DNA of 64,000 nt from Nelumbo lutea (GCA_022828595.1 JAKGHH010000001.1:143859017-143923016); one strand, 5' to 3'. Shown: positions 31,765 through 44,115, numbered from the stretch's first letter. A program made the numbers and translations. Notes: generated by a model from the sequence alone, not told the origin.

Positions 31765-33374
31765 GAGAAGACCAGTAAGAAGGCGAAGAGAATAATTTCC
31801 GGTCGCACGCTTTATGAGACGGCCACGTAGTTAAAACAAATGGTATTGCGCATTGTAATTTGTAACCAACGCTTTGCCTTTGTGAATAGTGGAGAACTGT
31901 CAACGAAATACATTCCAACAACTTACCAACATTATCTGACATCCCACAAGGCCACAAAGACGCACCGATCAGGTGATGTTGGTAGGAGTTGGAATATATT
32001 TGTTGGCAGGTGATTCGGATGGTGGAGAACGCCTTCACGTTGTCCACTCAAACCCGCGTGTCTAACATCTAGCCGTCCGATTGATGGGATGGACCCCACG
32101 TAAGATTGTTGAAAATTTTGCTTAATAAGTAAGGACCAAGAGAGGGAAGATGGTAGACGACAATTCTTAGCTTGGACCCTAAATTCTTGGTCGGCCTAAC
32201 GTAAACCAGTTTTTTTTTTTATTAAATTTAAAATATACTCTATCCATTTCTTTTTGGGGCTAATATATTATTGAAGCCCCACATGTGAAAGGCATCTGGA
32301 CTGCTTTATAAACCATTTTATTTGTCAATGATATTCTCTCAAATTTTATACGATTTTGTAAGTGACACACATTGCAATTTAGCTATAGCCTATTCAGATG
32401 CTTCATTAAGAGAATGATTTGAGTGCTTGTAAAGCCAAGTATCATATCAATACAAGGCTCGGTTTGTTTGCAGTTTCAATTTCATTTGTACAGTTGTAAA
32501 TGAATGGAAGGGCAAATAGGATAAGTGTAAATTCCGATTTACTTTTGCTTTAAATCTGGACTTGTCTATTTCGTATGTAACAAGTAAAATGAATGGAAGG
32601 GCAAGTAGGATTATTTATTTGGGAACGAAATAAGAAGCATTAGTCAAGAGAGAGAGAGAGAGAAGAAGAAGAAGCAGCAGCAGCAAAATGATATGATCCA
32701 CTCACTTTATATGAGAGAGAACTCATGTGGGTAAAAGTTGGTGCAAATTTTTTAACAGATTTTGAGATACAAAATTTGTAGTACTAATGAGTGCAAAAAG
32801 ATAAAAAGTAAAATTTTGTTCCGGTTCAGATTAACACTGTAAACAAAGCCTAAAAGATGTGAAAACACATAATATACCATATTTTAATAGTTTATGTAAA
32901 ACGTGAACTGCTACTCATAAAAAAAAAAGAAAAAGAAAAAGAAAATAGAAATGTAAACTATATATATACTGTAAAGTATCAGAAAATAATTAAAACGTAA
33001 TCGAAATTTGAGTTTGCAGGTAAATATGGTGCAGTGGTAAGAGTAATTGTCTTTATCTGGATTTAAACCCGAAGCTTGTGTTTGTTTTGACGGAAAATAA
33101 GTGAGAGACAGAGAAACTAGAAAGTTGTGGAAAAATTCCGTCGAACCAAAAGTGACCTTACGTTTGATGTAAGAGTTAATGTAGGAATTAATGAGATGGT
33201 GGTAGAAGTTAGGAGGCGTTAAATATAAAGTATATATTAATTCATTCCAATATGACCAAAAACCAATGCATGACAAAAGATACTGTCATATACATATTTA
33301 AACCTGGCTGACTGGCTGTCACCAAAATCCTCTCCAAACTGAACCAACTATCAAGAAGACTAAATTACATCTAA
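31765..33374. other. Upstream region of chorismate mutase and intergenic DNA
   Basis: Promoter side of the chorismate mutase gene. Contains a fold-back (31900-32010, listed separately), a poly-T run (32210), an aga/gaa/cag microsatellite (32648-32685) and AT-rich DNA. At about 33025-33075 there is a faint tRNA-like A-box/B-box pair (ggtgcagtggtaagag .. ggatttaaaccc) that I do not call as a SINE. No gene seen. Confidence 0.55.
31900..32010. repeat. Fold-back element in the chorismate mutase promoter
   Basis: aatacattccaacaacttac (about 31906) with caacattatctga pairs with tcaggtgatgttggtaggag and ttggaatatatttgttgg (about 31968-32008). A related sequence is at 52305-52350 (tgatgtcagatggtgttggt, ggctgttggaatgtattt). 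It therefore belongs to a dispersed family and lies about 140-245 bases upstream of the chorismate mutase ATG. Confidence 0.68.
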
Positions 33375-34184
33375 GGGGGCATTCAGTGTTTTGTAAGATG
33401 GATGAGAAATTAATGAGTGTAGTGTGGACTGCATCCATCAATTCATATCATACTACAGTAATAATTGTGGACAAACTGTGTGGATTAGACCAATCTACAT
33501 CCACATTAGTGTTTTGTATGCGTGGTATGAACTAGTCCACACCATATTTTTTGGTTCCATATATTTCAGATACATTTTATGAATGATCTACATAATTAAT
33601 CATAAATATCTAATTTTTGTATTTTATATGATAAATATATTGAAAAATGCATCAATAAATTATTATTAATAAAAAATATTACTTTTAATAAAATAATAGT
33701 AAAATAAATAATAAATAAAAAATATATTTTTTAATATATAAAAACATTATTTTATTGATAAAAACATTAAAAAATAAGAAAAACTAATTAATAGTTTATT
33801 AACAAAAATATTAAAATAATATATTTAAACAAACGATAAAACAAATTATTGCAAGATAAACATAGTATCGAAATGATTTATGCAAACTAATAATCCATTG
33901 ATTCTTGTACTACTTGTAAAACAAGCATAACATCAAAATAGTGATCAATTAGTTTCCTGAAATGTGAAGTAGAGAGCTAAAGATAGGGTTTTCCAAGGAG
34001 CATGTGAAGCAAGACACCCCCCTCTACGAGAAAATGCCATGGCCAATAATATGGAATGTGAACAAGACCAGTCCACGACATAGTATGAACTGGTTCCATC
34101 CACTACCAGCCAAACACCCTGTTCATCCTGTGGCATGGACCGAAGCGATCCACCCATAAGATGAACATGGAACCGAACGCCGCC
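33375..34184. mobile_element. PIF/Harbinger-like MITE, 810 bp
   Basis: Left end GGGGGCATTCAGTG and right end ACCGAACGCCGCC are inverted relatives, and similarity continues inward (gtaagatggatga against tcatcttatgggtgg). Both sides are flanked by TAA (33372-33374 and 34185-34187), a target duplication typical of PIF/Harbinger elements. The interior is AT-rich and non-coding. Confidence 0.7.
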
Positions 34185-34187
34185 TAA

Positions 34188-36360
34188 TTCAAGATCCAGC
34201 TTGATTGTCGTAAACCAATATTACCGTTCATGGGGTTGTTGCATTTTTTGGCAAGAATGGGATCTATCACATGAAACTGGATGGAGACAAGTAAATTTAT
34301 GTATAAACACGACAAAAGTAAGGCTGTGTTTGGTTTGAAAAAAAAAATGTAGGAAAAGGTAGGAAGATCCATACAAACCAATTTTATTTGTACTATTAAG
34401 ATGCATGGGAATGCAAATTCTAGTACTTCAGATTCTATTTTACTTCATCTCACCACAAAGTGCAAACAATGGAAGCGAAGTAAAACCCAAAGCAGAATTT
34501 GCACTCAATCCATTTACGCAGCACAGATGAAATGCACTGCCTACAAACTATGGCTGTATTTGGTATCATTGTCATTTCAAGCTCAAACGTATAGAGAAAT
34601 AATTTCACAAGAATTATGCAGATCTAATGCTTCAAGAAACATAAAACCCAAAAAATTAACCTAAATGTTTGAGTTAAAACAGTTATCCGCCTTTACACTT
34701 CTGTGATGCACAAGTATATATTTATACTGCAGGGTGCCAAGTAAGAGCCAGGTCATTCGATTGTTTCTTCAAATGGATAATTGATGTTTCCCCATTAACC
34801 CTTGGCTTATGTTTCTAGAAATGCTTAATAACTGTTTTAACTCAAAACAGTCTCAACCAAACAGAAAATTAATGTTTAAACTCAATTCCTTATGGAATTG
34901 ATGCGGCGGCGTTTAATACAAACAACCATGGTACAAATCACCAACAATGTCTACACTACAAACAAGTCTGACCAATGCAACACCATGCTCCTATCAAATA
35001 AAGGAATTATCAAACTATTACGCAAAGCAAACAATGTTCAGTGGTCAAACCCAAAAAATAAATGGCAAAGGGGAAAAAGGAACGACAAAATCCTTGGAGC
35101 TAATTTAGATTTCCAGCTACAAAACACAGAAAGCAACCTACCAAGCTGAATTATGGCTCTAATGCCAGTTTTGAGATGAACTAGCAAAGGTGTTATTGCT
35201 CCAATTCAGGGATAACATTTTATTAGGAAACTAATTTAGGCCCCGTTTGGTTCATGGGAATAGAGGTCTCAAATTTGGTTAAATAGAATCAGAATCCTAT
35301 TCCCATTCCTGCTAAAATGACATTCCCTATCATTCAATTCCCATTCCCATTCCTCTCTGAACCAAACAGACGAGAATAGACCATTCTGATTCCAATTCCA
35401 ACTATAAACCAAACGGACCCTTAATCAATCCACAAAACTGAAATGGGAATCGCTCAGTTAGGAAATAGGAGATGAGAATTGACCCAAATGACTTGGTTAT
35501 CACACGGTCCCAACTCCCGAGGGTCGAAGCTCGAAACATAATCAGAAACTTGCCCAGCTCTCCAGCAGAAAGGAAGGGGGACCCTGACAGGCTGACTCGA
35601 TGAGAAGACAACTCTATAATAAATACCTTGAACGGCAGCAAACAGGGCAACATGGGAACCATTAATGTGGGAGAACACCTGAACAGACAACTGTAAATTG
35701 AAAGCAAAAATTAAAAGAATGGCAGAAGACTGCCACAAGAAGATAGCCATTACATAAAGCCCACCTTTCAAGAGCAACAATTTATTTAGGCTGTGAATGC
35801 CATTAACTCAACTGGTGCAGTGCACCATAAACAAACATTCAGGTCACAACAGGTTTTCACCAGTCCAGAGCCCGAGGGCTGAAGCCACTGAACCACCAGC
35901 AATAATTAAAGCCCTACTTGGATATGACATCTGAAACAGAATCCAATTAACCCCTTGTGGTTGAGGCCAATTCTGAAATTCAAAAAATCAAAATATTTGA
36001 TGCATGTAATGCACAGGGAGAAAAATGCAACCTGAGATTTTCACATAATATGAAGTTATGAACTCTATATTTAAGTCGAAAAACATAAAAGAATATGACA
36101 TCATAGAGCATAGCTTATCCTACCGCAGCAGGCCCTGGGCAGTTCCGGTCCCCCATACAAGGGGATCATCAAAGCCGTTGCCTACCATTTCCCCCCTTGT
36201 ACAAAGCTGAAACTAAGTTTTTCTAACTACAATACTACCAGATCATTTTAATAGTTTTGAGTCAACACCACGCAGTGGTACTGAACCAGGAAATTAAAAA
36301 AAAAAAAAAAGTGGTTCTTTGTATAGCTATAATATGTAGCCAGATATATGGCTTAATAGT
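34188..36360. other. Downstream flank of eIF5A, intergenic
   Basis: Contains a MITE-like unit at 35240-35421 and, close to 36360, the presumed eIF5A 3' UTR with an A/T-rich run. Short ORFs (34401-34664, 35402-35780) have no recognisable similarity. No gene called. Confidence 0.55.
35240..35421. mobile_element. MITE-like unit with ccgtttggttcatgg end
   Basis: Left end ggccccgtttggttcatggg, right end ataaaccaaacggaccctta: the outer bases pair as inverted repeats (ccgtttggtt / aaccaaacgg). The interior is repetitive (attcccattcc words). A related end (gggtccgtttggttcatggt) occurs at 47327, where the other terminus is unclear. Confidence 0.65.
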
Positions 36361-39300
36361 TTAATTTTTAGGGCCAATGTCCTTGAGAGCGCAGATCTGC
36401 TCCTCGCCCATTGCAGACATGACCGTCACTACGAGATCCTTTCCTTCAGCAAACCCATCCTTAATCTGTATACAAAAAGTAAAGTAAATATGAAAGTTAA
36501 GAACTTCAGGCCAGCCTTGGTCAATAAAAAATGCATCAGAAATTTCATTGAGTTGGGTTCACGGGTGCTGGCTACGAACCTGGGTCAGCAGATTCTCGTC
36601 AGTGGGAAGCCTCAAATCATCCTTAGTGTTCCCATTTTCAGTCAGAAGGCTCACCTACACAAGCCCAATCAACCACGGTTGGTTTGATAACCAAGAACAT
36701 ATAAACTAAAACCCAAATAGCAGAACTTGCAAATAAGTAACTTACAAAACCATCTTCAGAAATATCAATCAGCTGATAATCAGTACGATTAACATGGGGA
36801 ACCTGCAAAAGACAATATGAATAAACGACTAAACCAATAAGATTCTATAGCATCACTGACAGTGAGAATGATGCCCCTAAAAATGAAAGCCAAGAGGGAA
36901 AAACTTGAAAAGAAAACATGGGCGATGTTTTACATCACAGTTGTGGGACGAAGGCACAATATCTTCAAGCTTCTTGCCGTTAAATATATCAATCCCCACA
37001 AAGTGACACTTGGCATGACCATGCTTCCCTGTTTTGGAGGTAGAGACCTCAACAACCTGCATGCAGAAAAAGAAAATGAGAAAAAGGCCAGGTGTTGGGG
37101 AGGACCATGAAGTTCAATGTTACCCCTTGTACATGAATGGGTTAAAAGTGTTAAAACCATCTACAGCTCCATTTCCCACTATAGCAAGGAACGAAAACAG
37201 TAAGAATCATTACAGGTGTAAAATGTACAGCACGTAACAAGCATACCTACGAGATGAGAGTGTGATTGCTAGCACGACAAATAGACTTCAAAAGCCACAT
37301 GAAGGTGTGTGACATGCACCAAACATCACATTAGAATAAAGTTTATTACAATGGATGGAACAAGTAGACGCATCATACGATGCCCTCAAAGCAAAAGGAC
37401 CGATCACCACATACATCGACATATACAAGTATTGATTGCAATGAAATAATAGATAAAAGCATGCAGTAATCCTGCAGGGACTTCTCAACAGATGCAGAGC
37501 AACCTGAGGAGCTGGATTGCTTCAAATCTGGCTTAGCATACATGGGAGCATCCTTACACGAGATGTAGTAATCCTGCAGGGACTTCTCAACAGATGCTAG
37601 CTGGATTGCTTCAAATCTGGCTTAGCATACATGGGACCACTTCAGGATAAGCAAGAGCATAATAGCCAGGATATAAGCAAGAAATGCCCGCTAACTTCCA
37701 ATTTCTGAAGGCAACCCATCATCTTCACGGTAATTAACAAATGTCAGCTATCTACCCATTTCTGAAGGCAAACCCATCCTCTTCAAGGTAACTTCATAAT
37801 ACCTACAAAGCTAAGATAGAAGTATGACCAGCCCATTCATACACCACTTCGAAATTTCCCAAAAATGAGCACCTCCATGGCTCCACAGTCCACCCCCCCA
37901 CCCACCCACCAAACACCTAATTTGGATCATGTATCTTGCAGACAATTCGTCATAAATCCTCTTATACCTTGCCAAGAAAACTTCCCAATTCCCACTAAAG
38001 GAGATAGAAAACTATCAATAATAAGAAATCCCATAATTAACGAACTTTAACAAGTATTGGCAATAAAAATACCAATATATTTCATTTGCCAAAATACCAG
38101 AAAATCAAGCACATTATGAAGTACTGTTCTGGTGGAAACAGGGAGAACTTCAACTGAAATCCCATAAATCGATGGATAAATGCATAATTTTGTACCTGAG
38201 GCTTGGGATCTAATCCAGCCTTCACCAGGGATTGGGGGAGGGATACTCCCATAGTATAGCCCATTTGCCTACCAAAATACCAATAGCATAGCATCCACGC
38301 CCCGCATATCAACCTCAGGCATAATACATAATTACATACTTGACTAAACACCAGATACAGCATCGATATACTGGATGGCATTAACACAACTAATATCTGA
38401 TGGGATCTTTTAAATACATTCTTTTGGTTGAAAACTTAACTAATGTGTCAAGAGAAAAGCATTAACAAATTCAACTAATGTGCACTTGGCTTTTGCGCCC
38501 AAAGTGCAGGGTACAAAATTTAAACAAAACAAAATCAAAATTAAAAATAGTATTAATTAAAAACTACAAATATAAATTTTAAAAGACTAAATGTTTTAAA
38601 AAGCCTATTGGCTCAAGTTAAAATAAATAAACATAGCATAAAAGAACATATTTAAATTGAAAATGTAAACATAAAATCAAACATGATATAAAACATATTC
38701 AATCACTCATTGGAGAATCTTGCATTCCTACTTCAAATAACTAACGTGATGTTAAACATCCTGCATTCCTATTTCTACAAGATCAACCCTCCACCTCTCT
38801 ACCAAGCCCCTTGAAACAAGTTCATGTGATGCCCTAAATTCTGGTTTGGACTTCCCTCAAGAAGCTTGGTCAAAGGTATAGGAGCAAAGCCCCCAGATCA
38901 GTCATTATGCTTGAAAAGGCGCAGAACTAGGCTGAAGTGCACATATGGGCTCAAGCACAAGGCATATGCATTTTCAAATGGGCAGCACCTAGGCCTAGGT
39001 GAGGGATGCAGCATACCTTTTAAAATTGCTGTAACAATTAGCATCAAAAAATAGATAAGAAAGCACAATATAAGCTCATTAAACAGGTCAGTCCTAACTG
39101 CATCTAGGATATTAGGAAATGGAGAGTCATGTCCCCATTTCCCATGTAGCCAAGCCAAATATCTAGCTATTCAAGCTTGACTCACCAAAACAATGTTAGA
39201 CTCAAGCTTAAACTCGATTCGCACTAGACACTTGAGCTAGACTCCGGCTCAACTCAAAAACTCGTATATTCAAGCTCGGCAAGCTGAAACTATGAGCCAA

Positions 39301-42124
39301 GCTTCCTATAAAAAATAAAAATTACACAAAAATTATTTATTATCATATATATAAAAAATAAAATATTATATATATAAAATATCATTATACATATAATAAA
39401 AAGTATTACTATACATAAAGCTTTATGTATGCATAAGCTGAACTATGAGCCAAGCTTTATGTATGCATAAAGCTCGATTAGGCTCATGAGCCTCAAGTAG
39501 AGCTTCAATGGGCTCGAGCTCGGCTTGAAGCTTGATTTAAACTAAGCCGAATTGAGCTTTTCAAGAGCTGAACTCGAAATAGCTCGTGAAAGATTCATTT
39601 CCACCCTATTCTGTGCTAGTATTTGGAAAAATAGGAGGTTCCTAAATCAATGGCTCTATTTATAAAAAAAAAAAATTATGATTTTTCATTAAAAGATAAA
39701 TACAAGAATAAGCCTCCACAACCCCAACCCCACCCAAAGACAAAAGCACCTAGATACCAACTAAGAAGGTCAAAAGGTACAAGCCATGCACAGAAATACA
39801 TAAAGTTTGCATTCCAATATGGAAGAATTTAATTCAAAAGCACATCCCTCCTCATTGGTGGGTGTGTACTCTTTCCCTTTTTCCTCTATTTAAGCCTATG
39901 GCCTTTTTCACATTGAACAATAATTTCTTTAGTTAAAAACAATCGTAACTGATATAAATATGAAGACTAGAAGTTCTCTTCTAGAACGTAGCCCTTCAGA
40001 ACAGAACATGACATCAACAGTGAAACCAGACCAAACGAGGCCAAATTAAATATAAACATCAAGAAGTGTTCTTCTAGAATGGATCCTTTAGAATAGAACA
40101 CAATTCCAATACCAACACCATGCCCCTTGGAAGAGTCAACACAAAATTGGTCAAGGAAAAGACTTAACCGAGCAAACTTGCAATTCCACAAAGTCCAAGC
40201 AACCTGCCTAACCTCCATGTTAAATGATAGATGACCCAGAACAATTTTCTGGAGTAGAACATATCCTTCATTGACATGTCAAACCATGTCAGCTTTGCAT
40301 TCAAATAACTATATACTTCACCTTAGAAAACATTTTCAGCCCACTGGGACAAGTTTTAAAATTTTAATCATCCACCATCAATCATTTCCTAAAAGACATA
40401 ACTAAAACCCCTGAAGGATAACCACCCAAAAATTAATGTATATCAAGTTACAGTCAGTGCTGCAAGGACATGAACACAAGAATTAAAATCTGACATGTTT
40501 CCAGGAATCTGACTCACAAGAAGAAAATAAAGGACTCAGAGACATCCAATAGAAAAATATAATATATTAAAATAGGCTTTTCTTTTTTGAATTCTGGCAT
40601 TTTACACCTAGGGAAAATGGTTTAGAACTGTGTCTTGGCTACTTAATAACAAAAATAAAGCTCATTTTGTACTTTAGCTGTTCGTTTAAGCCAACTAAGC
40701 AAGGAGAAATTTGGAGAGTCTCAAGAATTCATTAAGTGTCAAAATCCAACAGAGACACTTCATCAATTTGGAGAATCCATGCAACACTGCTTACTACCAA
40801 ATGAGGGTCATATTCAGGAGAGAAATCTTATAATTTACGCCTTCAACAGAGATTTCTCATTGCCCTCAATCCCAAAAGATGGAATGTAAACTTTCAGACT
40901 TTGTCATAGATCTTGGATGAGTTTATCTATACTGTGCAAGAACACACATTAGTCCTAGAAAAAGATAATACATAAAGGTAAGACCATTCTATCAACATGA
41001 CTTCATTTTTTCCCATTTACTCTGAGTTGTCTAATCTGTATCAAATCTAAAACCATCAAACTTGGAGATTTTAGACGAAGTATTAAAACGAGATAAAGTT
41101 AATCTGAGAAACAAAAACGATAGGACTTCTAACAACCAAGGGAACTGGATTAGCCACATCCAGTGCTACTGTGAAGCAAAATCAACTCCTACAAAATAAT
41201 ATCATACTCAATTATGAGTTTCCCTAATAGAAGAACTCAATTTCTTAAGTGAAACAAGACTTTTAAGGTGCCACCAAGATCATAAAACCCTCAATTCAAC
41301 TCAGCCTCAAAACCAACTATTTAGAGTTGGCTCAAGATCATAAAAACCTAACCAACCCAAACATAATCTCCAAAGAACCAAGAAAGGAAACCTAATTCCT
41401 ATAAGAATATTTATATAAAGAAAATTTGTTGCAGATATCTTGGATGTAACATAAATTTACCATACCCCTGAAGATCACTGAGCAATAACCAGGAGGAAAC
41501 AGAAAAAAAAAAAGATATCCCTATTGACCCGCTTGATATAGTAGAGGGATTCCCATATGATATTGTACAGAACCAGAAAAAATTTAAAAACAAATCACAG
41601 AAAACCAACTAAAAATAGGGGGAAAAGTGCATGGGAAAGAAGAAATCATATTAGGTGAAACACCAAAAACTGGAAAAAACAAAATAAAAGAATAACTATC
41701 CGGGAGAAACGCATAATCTAAATGGAACTTAAAAAATTAAAAAGGAACAAAAGGGGGAAAATGAAAAGAAGCATCTATCCATTAATTAAACAGAAATCAA
41801 CCAAAAACACGAAACCAAACTCCAAAAGGAATGAAATCCAGCAGGCAATCAGACGGTAATAAGAACCAAACAAACCACAGCGATCTTGTGGAAACCCATT
41901 ATACAAAATCAAACTTTTTTCCAGATGAAAATTTAAGAACACAACAAGCAAACAAAGACGTGAACAGAGGGATACATACATAAAGGATTGATATTCGATA
42001 CCTTGCATGGCCTGGCCTTGATCACGATGTATCCGTTCTTACGGATGGTTCCAGCTTGCTGAGGGTAGGTCTTGGACGCGCCAGCATCGGCCTTGGACTC
42101 AAAGTGATGGTCGTCGTCCGACAT
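36361..42124 (-). CDS. Translation initiation factor 5A (eIF5A), 5 exons, 160 aa
   Basis: Exons on the minus strand: 42124-42002, 37056-36934, 36802-36746, 36654-36580, 36465-36361; all introns are GT..AG, phase 0, and the frame is open (483 bases). Starts [20 protein letters not shown], the usual plant eIF5A N-terminus. The hypusination loop [12 protein letters not shown] is at the start of exon 2, with the modified lysine at K52 by family alignment. Other blocks are [39 protein letters not shown] and the C-terminal [19 protein letters not shown]. eIF5A helps ribosomes through difficult peptide bonds and in termination, in the cytosol, after deoxyhypusine modification. Length matches the family (159-160). 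Intron 1 is 4,945 bases, unusually long for so small a gene; it contains repeats but no other gene. Confidence 0.97.
37462..37637. repeat. Short tandem duplication inside eIF5A intron 1
   Basis: The segment with gtaatcctgcagggacttct, caacagatgc, ctggattgcttcaaatctgg and cttagcatacatggga occurs at 37466-37544 and again at 37568-37637. The second copy lacks about 20 bases (agagcaacctgaggag). A further small duplication (tttctgaaggcaa) follows at 37703 and 37759. Confidence 0.85.
39160..39600. repeat. Degenerate aagctcgagctt-type repeat inside eIF5A intron 1
   Basis: Rich in words such as caagcttgactc, ctcaagcttaaactcga, agctcggcaagctgaa and gggctcgagctcggcttgaa on both strands, with an AT-rich centre (39305-39420) and a nearly exact 25-30 base repeat around tgagccaagctt (39298, 39446). 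This pattern is seen in many plant non-autonomous elements. Ends not defined. Confidence 0.5.
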
Positions 42125-42256
42125 CGCTCACTCCCACTCTCCTTTCTCTCCCTCTCTTCGCTCTAGCCTGAACACTCTTCTCTCACCTTCTCTCACCCAG
42201 CTGAACGGGAACAAGGAAATCAAAAGAAGAGGAGGACATCAACGAGGCATCTGCAC

Positions 42257-42265
42257 TTTTTATAT
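42257..42265 (-). promoter_or_regulatory. Candidate TATA box of eIF5A
   Basis: On the minus strand TATATAAAA, about 135 bases upstream of the eIF5A ATG and just before a pyrimidine/purine-biased leader. Position and sequence suit a core promoter. Confidence 0.6.
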
Positions 42266-42334
42266 ATGTCTCTCTCACTCTTCCCTATTCTCCTCTGAAA
42301 ATTCTTTCAAAGCTTTAACCCTTCACACTCTCAC

Positions 42335-42370
42335 TAGGGTTTCATTTCATCCTCACTACCTTAACCCTAG
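42335..42370 (-). promoter_or_regulatory. Telo-box-like motifs upstream of eIF5A
   Basis: TAGGGTTT at 42335-42342 reads AAACCCTA on the gene strand, the telo-box known from plant translation-factor and ribosomal-protein promoters. A second aaccctag is at 42363-42370 on the plus strand. They lie about 210-245 bases upstream of the ATG. Confidence 0.55.
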
Positions 42371-42906
42371 TTAAGAACTTTTAATCATGACCCTTAATGC
42401 CTCAGCCCCCTTCAATCAACGGTCCAAATTCCTCGCACAAAAGGGCCTCTAAAAGCATTAGATGCTTCGGGGTTGATAGAATAAACTTTATAGGGGATTA
42501 GGGTGGAGAATTGGTAGACGGGCCGTGCAGGAAAACTGTTTAGATAAACTAAAAATCTATATCTTACACGTGGCATCTAACTTCTCAAATGCATGACAAG
42601 TTTCAGCCCCAATTGACTTCATTCCACGTGGCAAAACAAAGCTGCTTTTAAGTGTTTTTAAATAAAACTTACGCCAACTACACAAGCTCTCCGTCCAAGA
42701 AAATTGACAAAAGATAAGGTTCATTCTAAGCTCTATTAACTAAAAGGACTAAAGAGCGAATTGGAATACGCTAGATGCATGTATCAATTCCCTTTGGACG
42801 CCTGTGCTAAAAAATAAATAAAAATAACAAAAAACATTTGAACGGCTGAAATTGTCCGTTGGTTGGCAGAAAAATAAAATAAAAAATAGAATGACTTATA
42901 AGATTA
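42371..42906. other. Upstream flank of eIF5A, nothing recognised
   Basis: Region beyond the eIF5A promoter, without ORFs of note or recognisable repeats. Confidence 0.5.
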
Positions 42907-42910
42907 TTAA

Positions 42911-43139
42911 GGTTCAGTTTGGGAGGAGTATAAAACATTATATTTTGTATTATTTTGTATGTATTTATATTGTATATATTTATATTTGTATTTATATTTA
43001 TAATTTACATATTTATATTTATATTATACATATTAATATTTGTATTCCTTCTAAAGAGAGAGTTTGGAAAGAGTATAAATGCAAAATATATATATTTACA
43101 CAATACATATTTGCATTTGTACTCTTTCTAAACTAAGCC
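42911..43139. mobile_element. MITE with TTAA flanks, 229 bp
   Basis: Flanked by TTAA at 42907-42910 and 43140-43143. The left end GGTTCAGTTTGGGAGGAGTA and the right end TACTCTTTCTAAACTAAGCC are imperfect inverted repeats of 20 bases. The interior is almost pure A/T with tatatt/atacat words. A relative is at 53957-54050. Confidence 0.8.
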
Positions 43140-43143
43140 TTAA

Positions 43144-43928
43144 TAACAAACCATTTGACCGGTAATGATCAACCAATTTTCACCTTAAGCAGTGAAGGAA
43201 TTCATCACCTCCTTAATGATCTATTCACTAAAAGAGAAATAATAAGTCATTCAATTCAGCTATTTCAGTTGTTATTAGAAGTTCGATATAATCGAATTGA
43301 ATTCGAAGAATTAGAATATGATAATTGATCAAATTAGATATGACCCAATTTAATTTGATAAATATGCGACTTTTCTTCTTTCTATTTTGGTTATGTAAAT
43401 AGAACTTTGAACATCATGGCCCATGACCTGGCTAGCCGGGCCAAAGCTTTTGATGAGAGGAGATTGTGATTCTAATAGTTAACTTTTTTGTTAATTCTAG
43501 ACCTTTCCTTGTTTAACTTTTTTGTTAATTCTAATAGTTAATGTTATGGTTTATCAAAATAACATAATTTATATAAAATATTTAAATAATTTTTATATTT
43601 TTATATAATTAAAACTATTTATATTGTATATAAACTTAAAATAAAATATAAATTGGTCAAATTTAAATCAAATCAAATATTCAATTGAATTCAAAATTCA
43701 AATATTATTTTTTAATATTCTTCTGATATCAAATCAAATTCAAATTTTAAATTTTTAATTCAATTTGAATTTGAATATTACTTGATTCAATTTCAATCTA
43801 TTTACACCTCTATTTGTTATCATGAGAGGCAAATTAGATAGAAATTAGTGTTATTTTGATAGAATAATTATTTAAATAAAACTCTATTTTGACAATGAGG
43901 CAATGTAAAGGGTTGGTAAAAGATTATA
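43144..43928. other. AT-rich DNA, attcaaattc-type repeat
   Basis: Contains a block of aattgaattc/caaattcaaat words (43270-43810) ending near tatttacacctc. It resembles 52025-52205, which ends ccatttacacccctag. Probably two members of a non-autonomous repeat family; no gene. Confidence 0.5.
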
Positions 43929-44115
43929 GGGAGAATGAACCTAGGGTTAGAATTTGTAAGCTTAAAGTACTGTTGGGGTAGGTTTCAGCTAAGAATTGAT
44001 GTCAATTCACGGGCAGACATTGGTGCATAGTGTGAGTTGTTGACATTTTGATTGTTTATAGCTTTGCAACAGTGAAAATCAGAAATTTGCATTAGGCGAT
44101 TCTGTACTTTTCCGA
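43929..44115 (+). repeat. Dispersed repeat family (gggagaatga type), copy 4
   Basis: Starts gggagaatgaacctagggtt and shares with copy 3 at 27724 the blocks gaattgatgtcaattcacgg, ggtgcatagtgtgag and aaatttgcattaggcgattc. It is 16 kb away from the others, on the other side of eIF5A. Confidence 0.7.

Noticed and set aside
33010..33130. Possible tRNA-derived SINE (ggtgcagtggtaagag followed by ggatttaaaccc)
   Set aside because: The B-box is a poor match, no tail or target duplication was found, and there is only one copy in the window.
35402..35780. Two overlapping hydrophobic ORFs on the minus strand downstream of eIF5A
   Set aside because: Overlapping frames without similarity to any family I know and next to a MITE; most likely chance in the eIF5A 3' flank.
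42852..43136. 94-codon Ile/Tyr-rich ORF
   Set aside because: It is contained in the A/T core of the TTAA MITE and reflects tata/atac words.
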